Shown here: positions 42,939-50,941 of the stretch, piece after piece
How positions within the stretch are numbered: position 1 is the first letter of the stretch
How the letters are laid out: the number at the start of each line of letters is the position of its first letter
Assembly (NCBI GenBank): GCA_030817875.1
Contig: JAUSZU010000001.1
Span: forward strand, 5,890,001 to 5,954,000
Length of the DNA: 64,000 bases
Direction: 5' to 3'
Source of the DNA: Flavobacterium sp. W4I14
GTDB taxonomy: Bacteria; Bacteroidota; Bacteroidia; Sphingobacteriales; Sphingobacteriaceae
Notes under the pieces: model-generated
What the model was told of the DNA's origin: nothing
The model's database searches: none
The model's input: the letters and a program-made list of their open reading frames with translations, nothing else
Made by a program: the position numbers and the translations under genes

Positions 42939-43337
42939 ATGAATACAGATCCAATAGCAGATTATTTAACAAGAGTAAGGAATGCCATTAAGGCCAACCA
43001 CCGTGTTGTAGAAATTCCTGCATCAAACCTTAAAAAAGAAATTACTAAAGTTCTTTTTGACAAAGGTTACATCGCGAACTACAAGTTTGAAGATACTACA
43101 GTTCAAGGCACCATTAAAATTGCTTTGAAATACAATCCGATTACTAAAGTTCCTGCTATTCGTACATTAGTGCGAGTAAGTAAACCAGGTTTGAGAAACT
43201 ATGCTGGTGTTGAAAATATGCCAAGAGTATTAAACGGTTTAGGTATCGCAATCTTATCTACTTCTAAAGGTGTAATGACCGATAAAGAAGCAGCCAAATT
43301 AAACATTGGTGGTGAGGTATTGTGTCACGTTTATTAA
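42939..43337 (+). CDS. rpsH: 30S ribosomal protein S8 (uS8)
   Basis: The 132-residue protein matches S8 (MNTDPIADYLTRVRNAIKANH, KPGLRNYAGVENMPRVLNGLGIAILSTSKGVMTD, GGEVLCHVY). In E. coli S8 represses the spc operon. It is followed by rplF after 18 nt with an aggaga site. Confidence 0.98.
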   Translation: MNTDPIADYLTRVRNAIKANHRVVEIPASNLKKEITKVLFDKGYIANYKFEDTTVQGTIKIALKYNPITKVPAIRTLVRVSKPGLRNYAGVENMPRVLNGLGIAILSTSKGVMTDKEAAKLNIGGEVLCHVY

Positions 43338-43355
43338 TATTAGGAGAACAGCACA

Positions 43356-43913
43356 ATGTCAAGAATAGGAAAAGCCCCAATTACAATCCCTGCAGGTGTT
43401 ACAATTACCGTATCAAAAGATAACGTAGTAACTGTAAAAGGTCCTAAAGGTGAATTAACACAAGCAGTTGATACAGATATCACTGTAAGTCAGGAAGACG
43501 GAATTTTAACAGTTCAACGTCCTTCAGAACAAAAGAAACACAAAGCATTACACGGTTTATATCGCTCATTGCTTAACAACATGGTTGTTGGTGTTACAGA
43601 AGGTTATAAATTAACTCAAGAATTAGTAGGTGTTGGTTACCGTGCTACAAACCAAGGTAACACACTAGATCTAGTTTTAGGTTATTCTCACCACTATGTA
43701 TTCCAGTTACCAGAAGAGATTAAAGTAACTACATCTTCAGAAAAAGGTCAGACTCCTAAAATCGTTTTAGAAAGTATTGACAAACAATTGATCGGTCAGG
43801 TAGCAGCGAAAATCCGTTCGTTACGTGCACCAGAGCCATATAAAGGTAAAGGTATCAAGTTTGTAGGTGAAGTGTTAAGAAGAAAAGCAGGTAAATCAGC
43901 ATCTAAAAAATAG
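43356..43913 (+). CDS. rplF: 50S ribosomal protein L6 (uL6)
   Basis: The 185-residue protein has the duplicated L6 fold: N-terminal MSRIGKAPITIPAGVTI and VKGPKGEL, and C-terminal PEPYKGKGIKFVGEVLRRKAGK. It lies near the GTPase-associated centre. rplR follows after 5 nt. Confidence 0.98.
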   Translation: MSRIGKAPITIPAGVTITVSKDNVVTVKGPKGELTQAVDTDITVSQEDGILTVQRPSEQKKHKALHGLYRSLLNNMVVGVTEGYKLTQELVGVGYRATNQGNTLDLVLGYSHHYVFQLPEEIKVTTSSEKGQTPKIVLESIDKQLIGQVAAKIRSLRAPEPYKGKGIKFVGEVLRRKAGKSASKK

Positions 43914-43918
43914 TAATC

Positions 43919-44272
43919 ATGGCAGGTAAAAAATTATCAAGAAGAGATCGTATTAAAAAAGGGATCAGAAAAAGACTTACCGGTTCGGAAGAACGTCCAA
44001 GGTTATCTGTATATAGAAGCAATAAAGGGATTTATGCGCAGGTAATTAACGATGTAACCGGTAAAACAATAGCATCAGCATCATCATTATCGAAAGATTT
44101 TACTGGTACTGGAAACAAAAGCGATCAGTCGGTAGCAGTAGGCAAATTAGTTGCCGAAAAAGCAATCGCTGCAGGTGTTAAAGAAGTTGTTTTCGATAGA
44201 AATGGCTATTTATACCACGGTCGTGTAAAATCGTTGGCAGAGGGTGCCCGCGAAGCTGGTTTAGTATTTTAA
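43919..44272 (+). CDS. rplR: 50S ribosomal protein L18 (uL18)
   Basis: The 117-residue protein has RPRLSVYRSNKGIYAQVINDV and the C-terminal FDRNGYLYHGRVKSLAEGAREAGL, typical of L18. It binds 5S rRNA with L5. Confidence 0.98.
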   Translation: MAGKKLSRRDRIKKGIRKRLTGSEERPRLSVYRSNKGIYAQVINDVTGKTIASASSLSKDFTGTGNKSDQSVAVGKLVAEKAIAAGVKEVVFDRNGYLYHGRVKSLAEGAREAGLVF

Positions 44273-44289
44273 TCTGAAGAAAAAGTAAG

Positions 44290-44808
44290 ATGTCAACTAT
44301 TAATATAAAAAGAGTAAAAACCACCGATATCGAATTAAAGGATCGTTTGGTTAGTATACAACGCGTTGCCAAAGTAACCAAAGGTGGCCGTACTTTCAGC
44401 TTCTCAGCAATTGTTGTTGTAGGTGATGAAAACGGTGTTGTTGGTTTCGGTTTAGGTAAAGCGAAAGAGGTAACTGAAGCAATCGCTAAAGGTGTGGATG
44501 ATGCTAAAAAGAACTTGGTAAAAGTTCCAATTTTAAACGGTACTGTTCCTCACGAGCAAATCGGTAAATTCTCAGGTGGTTTTGTTTTAATCAAACCAGC
44601 TGCAGTAGGTACCGGAGTAATTGCTGGTGGTGCGATGCGTGCTGTATTAGAGAGTGCTGGCGTGCATAACGTATTGGCAAAATCTAAAGGATCATCTAAC
44701 CCACACAACGTGGTAAAAGCAACTGTTGATGCATTAACTAAAATGCGTGATGCTTATACAGTAGCTCAAACTCGTGGTATAGATTTAAACAAAGTATTTA
44801 ACGGATAA
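44290..44808 (+). CDS. rpsE: 30S ribosomal protein S5 (uS5)
   Basis: The 172-residue protein has the S5 double-stranded RNA-binding domain (VVVGDENGVVGFGLGKAKEV) and the C-terminal domain (KPAAVGTGVIAGGAMRAVLESAGVHNVL). It supports decoding accuracy. rpmD follows after 4 nt. Confidence 0.98.
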   Translation: MSTINIKRVKTTDIELKDRLVSIQRVAKVTKGGRTFSFSAIVVVGDENGVVGFGLGKAKEVTEAIAKGVDDAKKNLVKVPILNGTVPHEQIGKFSGGFVLIKPAAVGTGVIAGGAMRAVLESAGVHNVLAKSKGSSNPHNVVKATVDALTKMRDAYTVAQTRGIDLNKVFNG

Positions 44809-44812
44809 TATC

Positions 44813-44992
44813 ATGGCTAAGATCAAAATAACACAAGTAAAAAGCGTTATCGACAGAAGCGAGCGCCAAAAAAGAACCGTTCAGGCTTTGGGTTTATCTA
44901 AAATGAACCAAAGTGTTGAGGTTGAAGCTACTCCACAAATTATCGGTATGGTTCGCAAAGTGAACCATTTGGTAGCAATCGAAGCAATCTAG
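44813..44992 (+). CDS. rpmD: 50S ribosomal protein L30 (uL30)
   Basis: The 59-residue frame (MAKIKITQVKSVIDRSERQK ... GMVRKVNHLVAIEAI) is a typical bacterial L30, in its usual place between rpsE and rplO. It is short but complete. A 103-nt spacer separates it from rplO. Confidence 0.95.
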   Translation: MAKIKITQVKSVIDRSERQKRTVQALGLSKMNQSVEVEATPQIIGMVRKVNHLVAIEAI

Positions 44993-45095
44993 TAAAAGTT
45001 TTAAAGGTAGTATGGGTAAAGCCTGTACTACCTTTATATATGTTTAATCGTTGTACCTGTTTAGTGAAAGCGAAGGGCAACACAAATTCAAAAAA

Positions 45096-45542
45096 ATGAA
45101 TTTAAGTAATTTAAAACCTGCAGTAGGTTCTACAAAAAACAGCAAAAGAATTGGTCGTGGTACAGGTTCTGGTCGTGGCGGTACTTCAACTCGTGGTCAC
45201 AAAGGTGCGGGTTCTCGTTCAGGTCACAAAACCAAAATCGGTTTCGAAGGTGGTCAAATGCCTTTACAACGTCGTGTGCCTAAAGTTGGTTTCAAACCAA
45301 TCAATCGTACAGAATATGTTGGTGTAAACTTAGATGTTTTACAAGCTTTAGCTGAAAAACACAGCTTAACAACTATCGATTTCACTGCTTTACAAGCACA
45401 TGGTTTAGCTTCTAAAAACGACTTAGTTAAAATTTTAGGTCGTGGTGAAGTTAAAGCAAAGCTAGAAATTACAGCACATGCGTTCTCTGCAACCGCACAA
45501 AAAGCTATTGAAGCTGCAGGTGGTTCTATTGTAAAATTGTAA
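45096..45542 (+). CDS. rplO: 50S ribosomal protein L15 (uL15)
   Basis: The ATG at 45096 gives 148 residues beginning MNLSNLKPAVGSTKNSKRIG, the family start. An upstream TTG at 45051 is rejected. The Gly/Arg-rich region RGTGSGRGGTSTRGHKGAGSRSG and the C-terminal ATAQKAIEAAGGSIVKL are typical. secY follows after 7 nt. Confidence 0.97.
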   Translation: MNLSNLKPAVGSTKNSKRIGRGTGSGRGGTSTRGHKGAGSRSGHKTKIGFEGGQMPLQRRVPKVGFKPINRTEYVGVNLDVLQALAEKHSLTTIDFTALQAHGLASKNDLVKILGRGEVKAKLEITAHAFSATAQKAIEAAGGSIVKL

Positions 45543-45549
45543 TTATTAA

Positions 45550-46890
45550 ATGAAGAAGCTATTTACTACTTTAAGTAATATCTGGAAAATTCAGGAATTA
45601 AAAGAGCGTATATTGTTTACGCTCTTAATTCTTTTGGTATACCGTTTCGTATCTCACGTGGTTTTACCAGGTGTGGATCCAACTGCTTTAGGCAATAACG
45701 AAAAATCAGGAATCTTAGGCTTACTAGATATGTTTGCCGGAGGTTCTTTCTCTCGTGTGTCTATTTTAGCGTTGGGGGTAATGCCTTATATCTCTGCATC
45801 GATTGTGGTGCAACTATTGGGTATTGCTGTTCCTTCTTTCCAAAAAATGCAGAAAGAGGGCGAAAGTGGTAGAAAGAAAATGAACCAGATTACCCGTTAC
45901 CTAACGGTAGCGATCACAATCGTTCAATCTGTTGGTTACGTTAAAACGCAAGTTCCTCCAGAAGCTATTTTGTTGCCAAACACTTTATTCTTAGTGTTAT
46001 CTACGTTTGTATTAACGGCAGGTACATTATTTGTAATGTGGTTAGGTGAAAAAATTACTGATAAAGGTATTGGTAACGGTACATCACTAATCATTATGGT
46101 TGGTATTATTGCCCGTTTACCAGTTGCAATTTCTCAAGAATTTAGTGCACGTGTAGGCTCATCTAGTGAAGGTGGAGGCCCGGTTGCATTGGTTTTAGAG
46201 ATCGTTGCATTATTTGCTGTGGTAATGTTTACCATTTTAATTGTTCAAGGTGTACGTAAAGTACCTGTACAGTACGCAAAGAAAATAGTTGGTAACCGCC
46301 AGTTTGGTGGTGTTCGTCAGTACATTCCTTTAAAGGTAAATGCTGCTGGTGTTATGCCGATCATTTTCGCTCAAGCGTTAATGTTTATTCCAGGTGCTTT
46401 AATGCAGTTTGTTCCTTCATTACAAGGTTCTTGGTTAATCCAGTTCAGCAACACAACTTCGTTGGCTTATAGCTTAACGTTCGCATTTTTAATTATCGCA
46501 TTTACTTTCTTCTATACTGCAATTACAGTTAATCCAACTCAAATGAGCGACGATATGAAGAAAAACGGTGGTTTTATCCCAGGTGTTAAACCGGGTTTTG
46601 CAACATCAACTTTTATTGATGATGTAATTTCTAAAATCACTTTCCCAGGTGCAGTATTTTTAGCGATCATTGCTATTTTACCTTCGTTAGCGGTTAAGTT
46701 CGGCATTAAACAAGAGTTTGCACACTTCTTCGGTGGTACTTCTTTATTAATTTTAGTTGGTGTTGTATTGGATACTTTACAGCAGATCGAAAGTTATTTA
46801 TTGATGCGCCACTACGATGGTTTGATGAAAACGGGTAGAGTTACTGGCAGAACAGGTGTTCCTGCTGCAAGTAGCAATGCAGCGTTGTAG
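45550..46890 (+). CDS. secY: Protein translocase subunit SecY
   Basis: The 446-residue protein has ten hydrophobic helices and SecY marks: the plug region near GILGLLDMFAGGSFSRVSIL, VMPYISASIVVQLL, and the cytosolic loop with GVRKVPVQYAKKIVG and QYIPLKVNAAGVMPIIFA. It is the channel of the Sec system, encoded in its usual spc-operon place and followed 8 nt later by map. Confidence 0.98.
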   Translation: MKKLFTTLSNIWKIQELKERILFTLLILLVYRFVSHVVLPGVDPTALGNNEKSGILGLLDMFAGGSFSRVSILALGVMPYISASIVVQLLGIAVPSFQKMQKEGESGRKKMNQITRYLTVAITIVQSVGYVKTQVPPEAILLPNTLFLVLSTFVLTAGTLFVMWLGEKITDKGIGNGTSLIIMVGIIARLPVAISQEFSARVGSSSEGGGPVALVLEIVALFAVVMFTILIVQGVRKVPVQYAKKIVGNRQFGGVRQYIPLKVNAAGVMPIIFAQALMFIPGALMQFVPSLQGSWLIQFSNTTSLAYSLTFAFLIIAFTFFYTAITVNPTQMSDDMKKNGGFIPGVKPGFATSTFIDDVISKITFPGAVFLAIIAILPSLAVKFGIKQEFAHFFGGTSLLILVGVVLDTLQQIESYLLMRHYDGLMKTGRVTGRTGVPAASSNAAL

Positions 46891-46898
46891 TGTAACGA

Positions 46899-47684
46899 AT
46901 GTCTAAAATTTATTACAAATCTCTTGAGGAGATCGAGTTAATAAGAGAAAGTTCCATGCTTGTTTCTAAAACTTTGGCCGAAGTGGCCAAGGTAATAAAA
47001 GCAGGCATGACTACTATCCAGTTAGATAAACTAGCCTACGAGTTTATAAGTGACCACGGAGCGATTCCGGCATTTTTAAACTATAATGGTTTCCCTAATT
47101 CTTTATGTATTTCGCCAAATGAGCAGGTTGTTCATGGTTTTCCAAGCGAATACGTAATCAAGGAGGGCGACTTAATTTCGGTTGATTGTGGGGTGATTAA
47201 AAACAATTACTTTGGCGATTCGGCCTATACTTTCTCTATCGGAGAAATTGATGCCGAAAAACAGAAGTTGGTTGAGGTTACTAAACGTTGTCTGGAATTG
47301 GGTATAGAAAAAGCTGTTGTTGGTATGCGTATCGGTGATATCGGTTTCGCTGTTCAGCAGTATGCAGAGGCTAATGGATTTGGGGTAGTAAGAGAGCTTG
47401 TAGGACATGGTGTTGGTGTAAAACTTCATGAGAAACCAGAAGTTCCGAATTATGGGAAACGTGGTGCAGGGCCAAAACTTGAAGAAGGAATGGTAATTGC
47501 GATAGAACCCATGATCAATGCAGGCGTAGCCGGTGTTAAATTCCATAACGATGGATGGACGGTAACCAGTAAAGACAATAAACCATCGGCACATTTTGAA
47601 CACACAATAGCCGTAAAAAAGGGCAAAGCAGATGTTTTATCAACGTTTTCTATAATAGAAGAAGTTTTACAACAAAAAAAATAA
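46899..47684 (+). CDS. map: Methionine aminopeptidase, type I
   Basis: The 261-residue enzyme has the metal ligands of the family in the order D (VDCGV), D (FGDSAYTF), H (GHGVGVKLHEKP), E (AIEPMI) and E (HFEHTIAV). It removes the initiator Met from new proteins. The short N terminus without a zinc-finger extension marks type Ia. infA follows after a 71-nt spacer with its own promoter-like box. Confidence 0.97.
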   Translation: MSKIYYKSLEEIELIRESSMLVSKTLAEVAKVIKAGMTTIQLDKLAYEFISDHGAIPAFLNYNGFPNSLCISPNEQVVHGFPSEYVIKEGDLISVDCGVIKNNYFGDSAYTFSIGEIDAEKQKLVEVTKRCLELGIEKAVVGMRIGDIGFAVQQYAEANGFGVVRELVGHGVGVKLHEKPEVPNYGKRGAGPKLEEGMVIAIEPMINAGVAGVKFHNDGWTVTSKDNKPSAHFEHTIAVKKGKADVLSTFSIIEEVLQQKK

Positions 47685-47703
47685 ATAATTAAAATTTTTT
47701 ATT

Positions 47704-47711
47704 TAATTTTG
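47704..47711 (+). promoter_or_regulatory. Bacteroidota -7 box before infA
   Basis: TAATTTTG fits TAnnTTTG, 44 nt before the infA ATG. The -33 element is unclear. It may give infA-rpmJ-rpsM and later genes extra transcription. Confidence 0.45.
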
Positions 47712-47755
47712 CAACCCTGTTTAGAAGCAGCTAATTAAGTAACAATCAATAAAAT

Positions 47756-47974
47756 ATGGCTAAACAAGCCTCAATTGAACAAGACGGAGTAATAAGAGAA
47801 GCATTATCCAATGCAATGTTCCGGGTAGAACTCGAGAACGGGCATGAGATTATTGCGCATATTTCAGGAAAGATGAGGATGCACTACATCAAAATTCTTC
47901 CTGGAGATAAAGTTAAATTGGAAATGTCTCCTTATGATTTAACAAAGGGACGCATTACTTATAGATACAAATAA
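47756..47974 (+). CDS. infA: Translation initiation factor IF-1
   Basis: The 72-residue S1/OB-fold protein has MAKQASIEQDGVIREALSNA and HISGKMRMHYIKILPGDKVKLEMSPYDL, standard for IF-1, which occupies the A site during initiation. The rpmJ start lies 1 nt after the stop. Confidence 0.98.
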   Translation: MAKQASIEQDGVIREALSNAMFRVELENGHEIIAHISGKMRMHYIKILPGDKVKLEMSPYDLTKGRITYRYK

Positions 47975-47975
47975 A

Positions 47976-48092
47976 ATGAAAGTTAGATCATCAATTAAAA
48001 AACGTAGCGCTGATTGTAAGATTATTCGCCGTAAAGGTAAACTTTACGTAATCAACAAGAAAAATCCTAAATACAAGCAACGTCAAGGGTAA
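47976..48092 (+). CDS. rpmJ: 50S ribosomal protein L36 (bL36), zinc-free form
   Basis: This short gene encodes 38 residues (MKVRSSIKKRSADCKIIRRK, ending NPKYKQRQG). The zinc ribbon of the C-plus form is lost: only one Cys (residue 14) remains. It follows infA directly, as in most bacteria. Confidence 0.96.
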   Translation: MKVRSSIKKRSADCKIIRRKGKLYVINKKNPKYKQRQG

Positions 48093-48160
48093 TTAAGAAT
48101 ATTGTAATGAACCGCACAACGGTGGCCCGCCGTTCGGAATTACTTAAAACATAAACAAAT

Positions 48161-48538
48161 ATGGCAAGGATTTCAGGTATTGATTTACCAAGAAACAAAA
48201 GAGGAGAGATCGGTTTAACCTATATCTACGGAATTGGTAGAACAACTGCTCAACGTATTTTAACTACGGCAGGTATCGATTTAAACAAAAAAGTACAAGA
48301 CTGGTCTGATGATGAGTTATCAGCAATCCGTACAATGATTAACGATGAGATTAAAGTAGAAGGTGCTTTACGTTCAGAGGTACAGTTAAACATCAAACGT
48401 TTAATGGATATTGGTTGTTACCGTGGTTTACGTCACAGAAAAGGTTTACCTTCTCGTGGTCAACGTACTAAAAACAACTCACGTACTCGTAAGGGTAAGA
48501 GAAAAACAGTTGCTAACAAGAAAAAAGCTACTAAGTAA
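48161..48538 (+). CDS. rpsM: 30S ribosomal protein S13 (uS13)
   Basis: The 125-residue protein starts MARISGIDLPRNKRGEIGLT, has the helix-two-turn-helix GIGRTTAQRIL and the basic tail GLPSRGQRTKNNSRTRKGKRK that reaches the P-site tRNA. A 154-nt spacer with a word-repeat hairpin separates it from rpsK. Confidence 0.98.
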   Translation: MARISGIDLPRNKRGEIGLTYIYGIGRTTAQRILTTAGIDLNKKVQDWSDDELSAIRTMINDEIKVEGALRSEVQLNIKRLMDIGCYRGLRHRKGLPSRGQRTKNNSRTRKGKRKTVANKKKATK

Positions 48539-48544
48539 TAGATA

Positions 48545-48690
48545 GATATATGAGATATGAGATTTTAGATGTGAGCACCATATCTTTAAAATCTGCTCAG
48601 ATCTGGAATAAAAGATAAAAAGTAGGATACTGAGTATCGGGGTAGAGAAAGTCTCATACCTCAAGTCTCATATCTAAAATCTAAAAGATA
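48545..48690. repeat. Word-repeat hairpin between rpsM and rpsK (gagatatgag / ctcatatctaaaatc type)
   Basis: The words gatatatgagatatgag and gattttagatgtgag on the left are mirrored by gtctcatacctc, aagtctcatatc and taaaatct on the right. The core pairs 48561-48575 with 48667-48681 (15 positions, one mismatch). The middle 90 nt also carry agtagg, atactgagtatc-type words. No coding sequence is present. Confidence 0.7.
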
Positions 48691-48692
48691 AA

Positions 48693-49082
48693 ATGGCTAA
48701 GAGTAAAAAAGTAACAAAAAAACGTATCGTTGTAATTGAGTCTGTTGGTCAGGCACATATCAATGCTACTTTCAACAACATTATCGTTACCTTAACAAAC
48801 AACAACGGACAGACTATTTCATGGTCTTCTGCTGGTAAAATGGGCTTTAAAGGTTCTAAAAAGAACACACCATATGCGGCTGGTCAAGCAGCTTCAGATT
48901 GTGGTAAAGTTGCGTTTGATTTAGGTTTACGTAAAGTTGAAGTATTTGTAAAAGGTCCGGGTTCAGGTCGTGAATCTGCAATCAGAACTTTGCAAGTAGC
49001 AGGTATCGAAGTAACATCTATTAAAGATATTACTCCACTTCCTCACAACGGATGTCGTCCTCCTAAAAAGAGAAGAGTTTAA
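48693..49082 (+). CDS. rpsK: 30S ribosomal protein S11 (uS11)
   Basis: The 129-residue protein has GQAHINATFNNIIVTLTNNNG, WSSAGKMGFKGSKKNTPYAA and the end PHNGCRPPKKRRV, all typical of S11. It helps form the platform and mRNA exit site. Confidence 0.98.
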   Translation: MAKSKKVTKKRIVVIESVGQAHINATFNNIIVTLTNNNGQTISWSSAGKMGFKGSKKNTPYAAGQAASDCGKVAFDLGLRKVEVFVKGPGSGRESAIRTLQVAGIEVTSIKDITPLPHNGCRPPKKRRV

Positions 49083-49143
49083 TTAATTTTAAAGCTAAGA
49101 ATCTCAGGTTACAGACCTGACGGTACTTTAAAACAGAAAAAAA

Positions 49144-49752
49144 ATGGCAAGATATACAGGCCCAAAATCAAAAATCGCCCGTAAATTCAGAGAACCAATC
49201 TTCGGTCCTGATAAGGTGTTAGACAGAAAAAATTATCCTCCTGGGCAACATGGCTCATCAAAAAGAAGAGGAAAACAATCTGAATATGCTATCCAGTTAA
49301 TGGAGAAACAAAAAGTAAAATATACTTATGGTGTATTAGAAAAACAATTCAGTAACTTGTTTAAAAAAGCATCTTCTCGTGCTGGTATTACCGGTGATAA
49401 CTTACTTCAGTTATTAGAAGCACGTTTAGATAACACAGTTTACCGTTTAGGTATTTCAACAACCCGTTCTGGTGCACGCCAGTTAGTTAGCCATAAACAC
49501 GTTACCGTGAATGGTGAAGTTGTAAATATCCCTTCATATCAGTTAAAAGCTGGTGATGTGGTTGCTGTTCGTGAAAAATCTAAATCTTTAGAATCAATTA
49601 GTAACTCAGTTGCAGGTAGAACGATTAATAAGTTTGCTTGGTTAGAGTGGAACGCTAGTGAATTAACTGGTAAATTCTTAACCTACCCTCAACGTGATGA
49701 GATTCCTGAAAACATCAAGGAAAACTTAATCATCGAGTTGTACTCAAAGTAA
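49144..49752 (+). CDS. rpsD: 30S ribosomal protein S4 (uS4), zinc-free form
   Basis: The 202-residue protein has the S4 N terminus (MARYTGPKSKIARKFREPIF) without the four-cysteine zinc site, and the S4 RNA-binding domain (LLQLLEARLDNTVYRLGIS, ARQLVSHKHVTVNGEVVNIPS). S4 starts 30S assembly and in E. coli represses the alpha operon. A terminator-like hairpin follows directly. Confidence 0.98.
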   Translation: MARYTGPKSKIARKFREPIFGPDKVLDRKNYPPGQHGSSKRRGKQSEYAIQLMEKQKVKYTYGVLEKQFSNLFKKASSRAGITGDNLLQLLEARLDNTVYRLGISTTRSGARQLVSHKHVTVNGEVVNIPSYQLKAGDVVAVREKSKSLESISNSVAGRTINKFAWLEWNASELTGKFLTYPQRDEIPENIKENLIIELYSK

Positions 49753-49762
49753 TAAATGAACT

Positions 49763-49796
49763 AGTTAATTACCTCAAAAGGGTAATTAACTTTTTT
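49763..49796 (+). terminator. Terminator-like hairpin between rpsD and rpoA
   Basis: agttaattacc (49763-49773) pairs perfectly with ggtaattaact (49781-49791), 11 bp, 7-nt loop, followed by six Ts. It has all features of an intrinsic terminator although rpoA and rplQ follow in the same direction. It could act as an attenuator that lowers rpoA/rplQ expression. Confidence 0.75.
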
Positions 49797-49837
49797 CATG
49801 TTACTATATATTCAATAACGAATTTAAAAAATTATAA

Positions 49838-50830
49838 ATGGCAATTTTAGCATTTCAGAAACCAGACAAAGTGATCATGCAGAAATCAACCGATTTCGAT
49901 GGCACATTTGAATTTCGTCCTTTAGAGCCCGGTTTCGGTGTAACAATTGGTAATGCCTTAAGAAGAATTTTACTTTCTTCATTAGAAGGTTATGCTATTA
50001 CTACTATTCGTTTTTCAGGCGTATCTCACGAGTTTTCTACCATGAAAGGTGTTGTAGAAGATTTAACTGATATTATCTTAAACTTAAAACAAGTTCGTTT
50101 TAAGAAAACAGGTGATTCAGGTGATTCTGAAAAAGTTTTCATCATCGTTAATGGTCAAGATCAGTTTAAAGCTGGTGATATCACTAAATTCTCTAACAAC
50201 TTTACAGTTTTAAACCCAGAGCATGTAATTTGCAATATGGATAAATCTGTTACTTTGGAAGTGGAATTAACCATCAATAAAGGACGTGGTTATGTACCTG
50301 CTGAAGAAAATAAAGTTGCTGATGCTGTTGTAGGTGTAATCGCAATCGATTCGATTTATACTCCAATGAAAAATGTAAAATACACGATCGAAAACTTTCG
50401 TGTTGAGCAAAAAACGGATTATGAAAAATTGGTTTTAGATATCTCTACTGACGGTTCAATTCATCCGGAAGAAGCATTAAAAGAAGCGGCTAAAATCCTT
50501 ATCCAACACTTTATGTTATTCTCTGATGAGAATTTGGTATTAGAATCTCAAGCTAAAGAAGAAACTAAAGAAGTTGACGAGGAAATTTTACACATGCGTA
50601 AAATCCTTAAAACTGAATTAGTAGATATGGATCTTTCAGTTAGGGCATTAAACTGCTTAAAAGCTGCTGATATCCGTACTTTAGCTGATTTAGTTTCTTA
50701 CGATGTTGCTGATATGTTAAAATTCAGAAACTTCGGTAAAAAATCTTTAACAGAGATCCAAGAATTAGTAAAATCAAAAGGTTTATCATTTGGTATGAAC
50801 CTGTCTAAATTTAAATTAGACGAAGAATAA
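49838..50830 (+). CDS. rpoA: DNA-directed RNA polymerase subunit alpha
   Basis: The 330-residue protein has the assembly domain (FEFRPLEPGFGVTIGNALRRILLSSLEGYAI) and the C-terminal domain (LNCLKAADIRTLADLVSY, FRNFGKKSLTEIQELV) that contacts DNA and activators. It stands between rpsD and rplQ as usual, here separated from rpsD by a terminator-like hairpin. Confidence 0.98.
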   Translation: MAILAFQKPDKVIMQKSTDFDGTFEFRPLEPGFGVTIGNALRRILLSSLEGYAITTIRFSGVSHEFSTMKGVVEDLTDIILNLKQVRFKKTGDSGDSEKVFIIVNGQDQFKAGDITKFSNNFTVLNPEHVICNMDKSVTLEVELTINKGRGYVPAEENKVADAVVGVIAIDSIYTPMKNVKYTIENFRVEQKTDYEKLVLDISTDGSIHPEEALKEAAKILIQHFMLFSDENLVLESQAKEETKEVDEEILHMRKILKTELVDMDLSVRALNCLKAADIRTLADLVSYDVADMLKFRNFGKKSLTEIQELVKSKGLSFGMNLSKFKLDEE

Positions 50831-50832
50831 AA

Positions 50833-50928
50833 CGCATGGCGCCATGCGCTTAGCGCAAAGCGTTGAACAAATTATTATTTCACAGTGTATAATTCCCTCA
50901 GCTTAATTGCAACGAGACGGTATACACT
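50833..50928. repeat. Palindromes between rpoA and rplQ
   Basis: cgcatggcgccatgcg (50833-50848) is a perfect 16-bp palindrome inside aacgc...gcgtt flanks. A second inverted pair, agtgtata (50884-50891) with tatacact (50921-50928), follows. It may be a transcript-level structure in the 111-nt spacer. Confidence 0.65.
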
Positions 50929-50941
50929 CAATTAAAAAACA

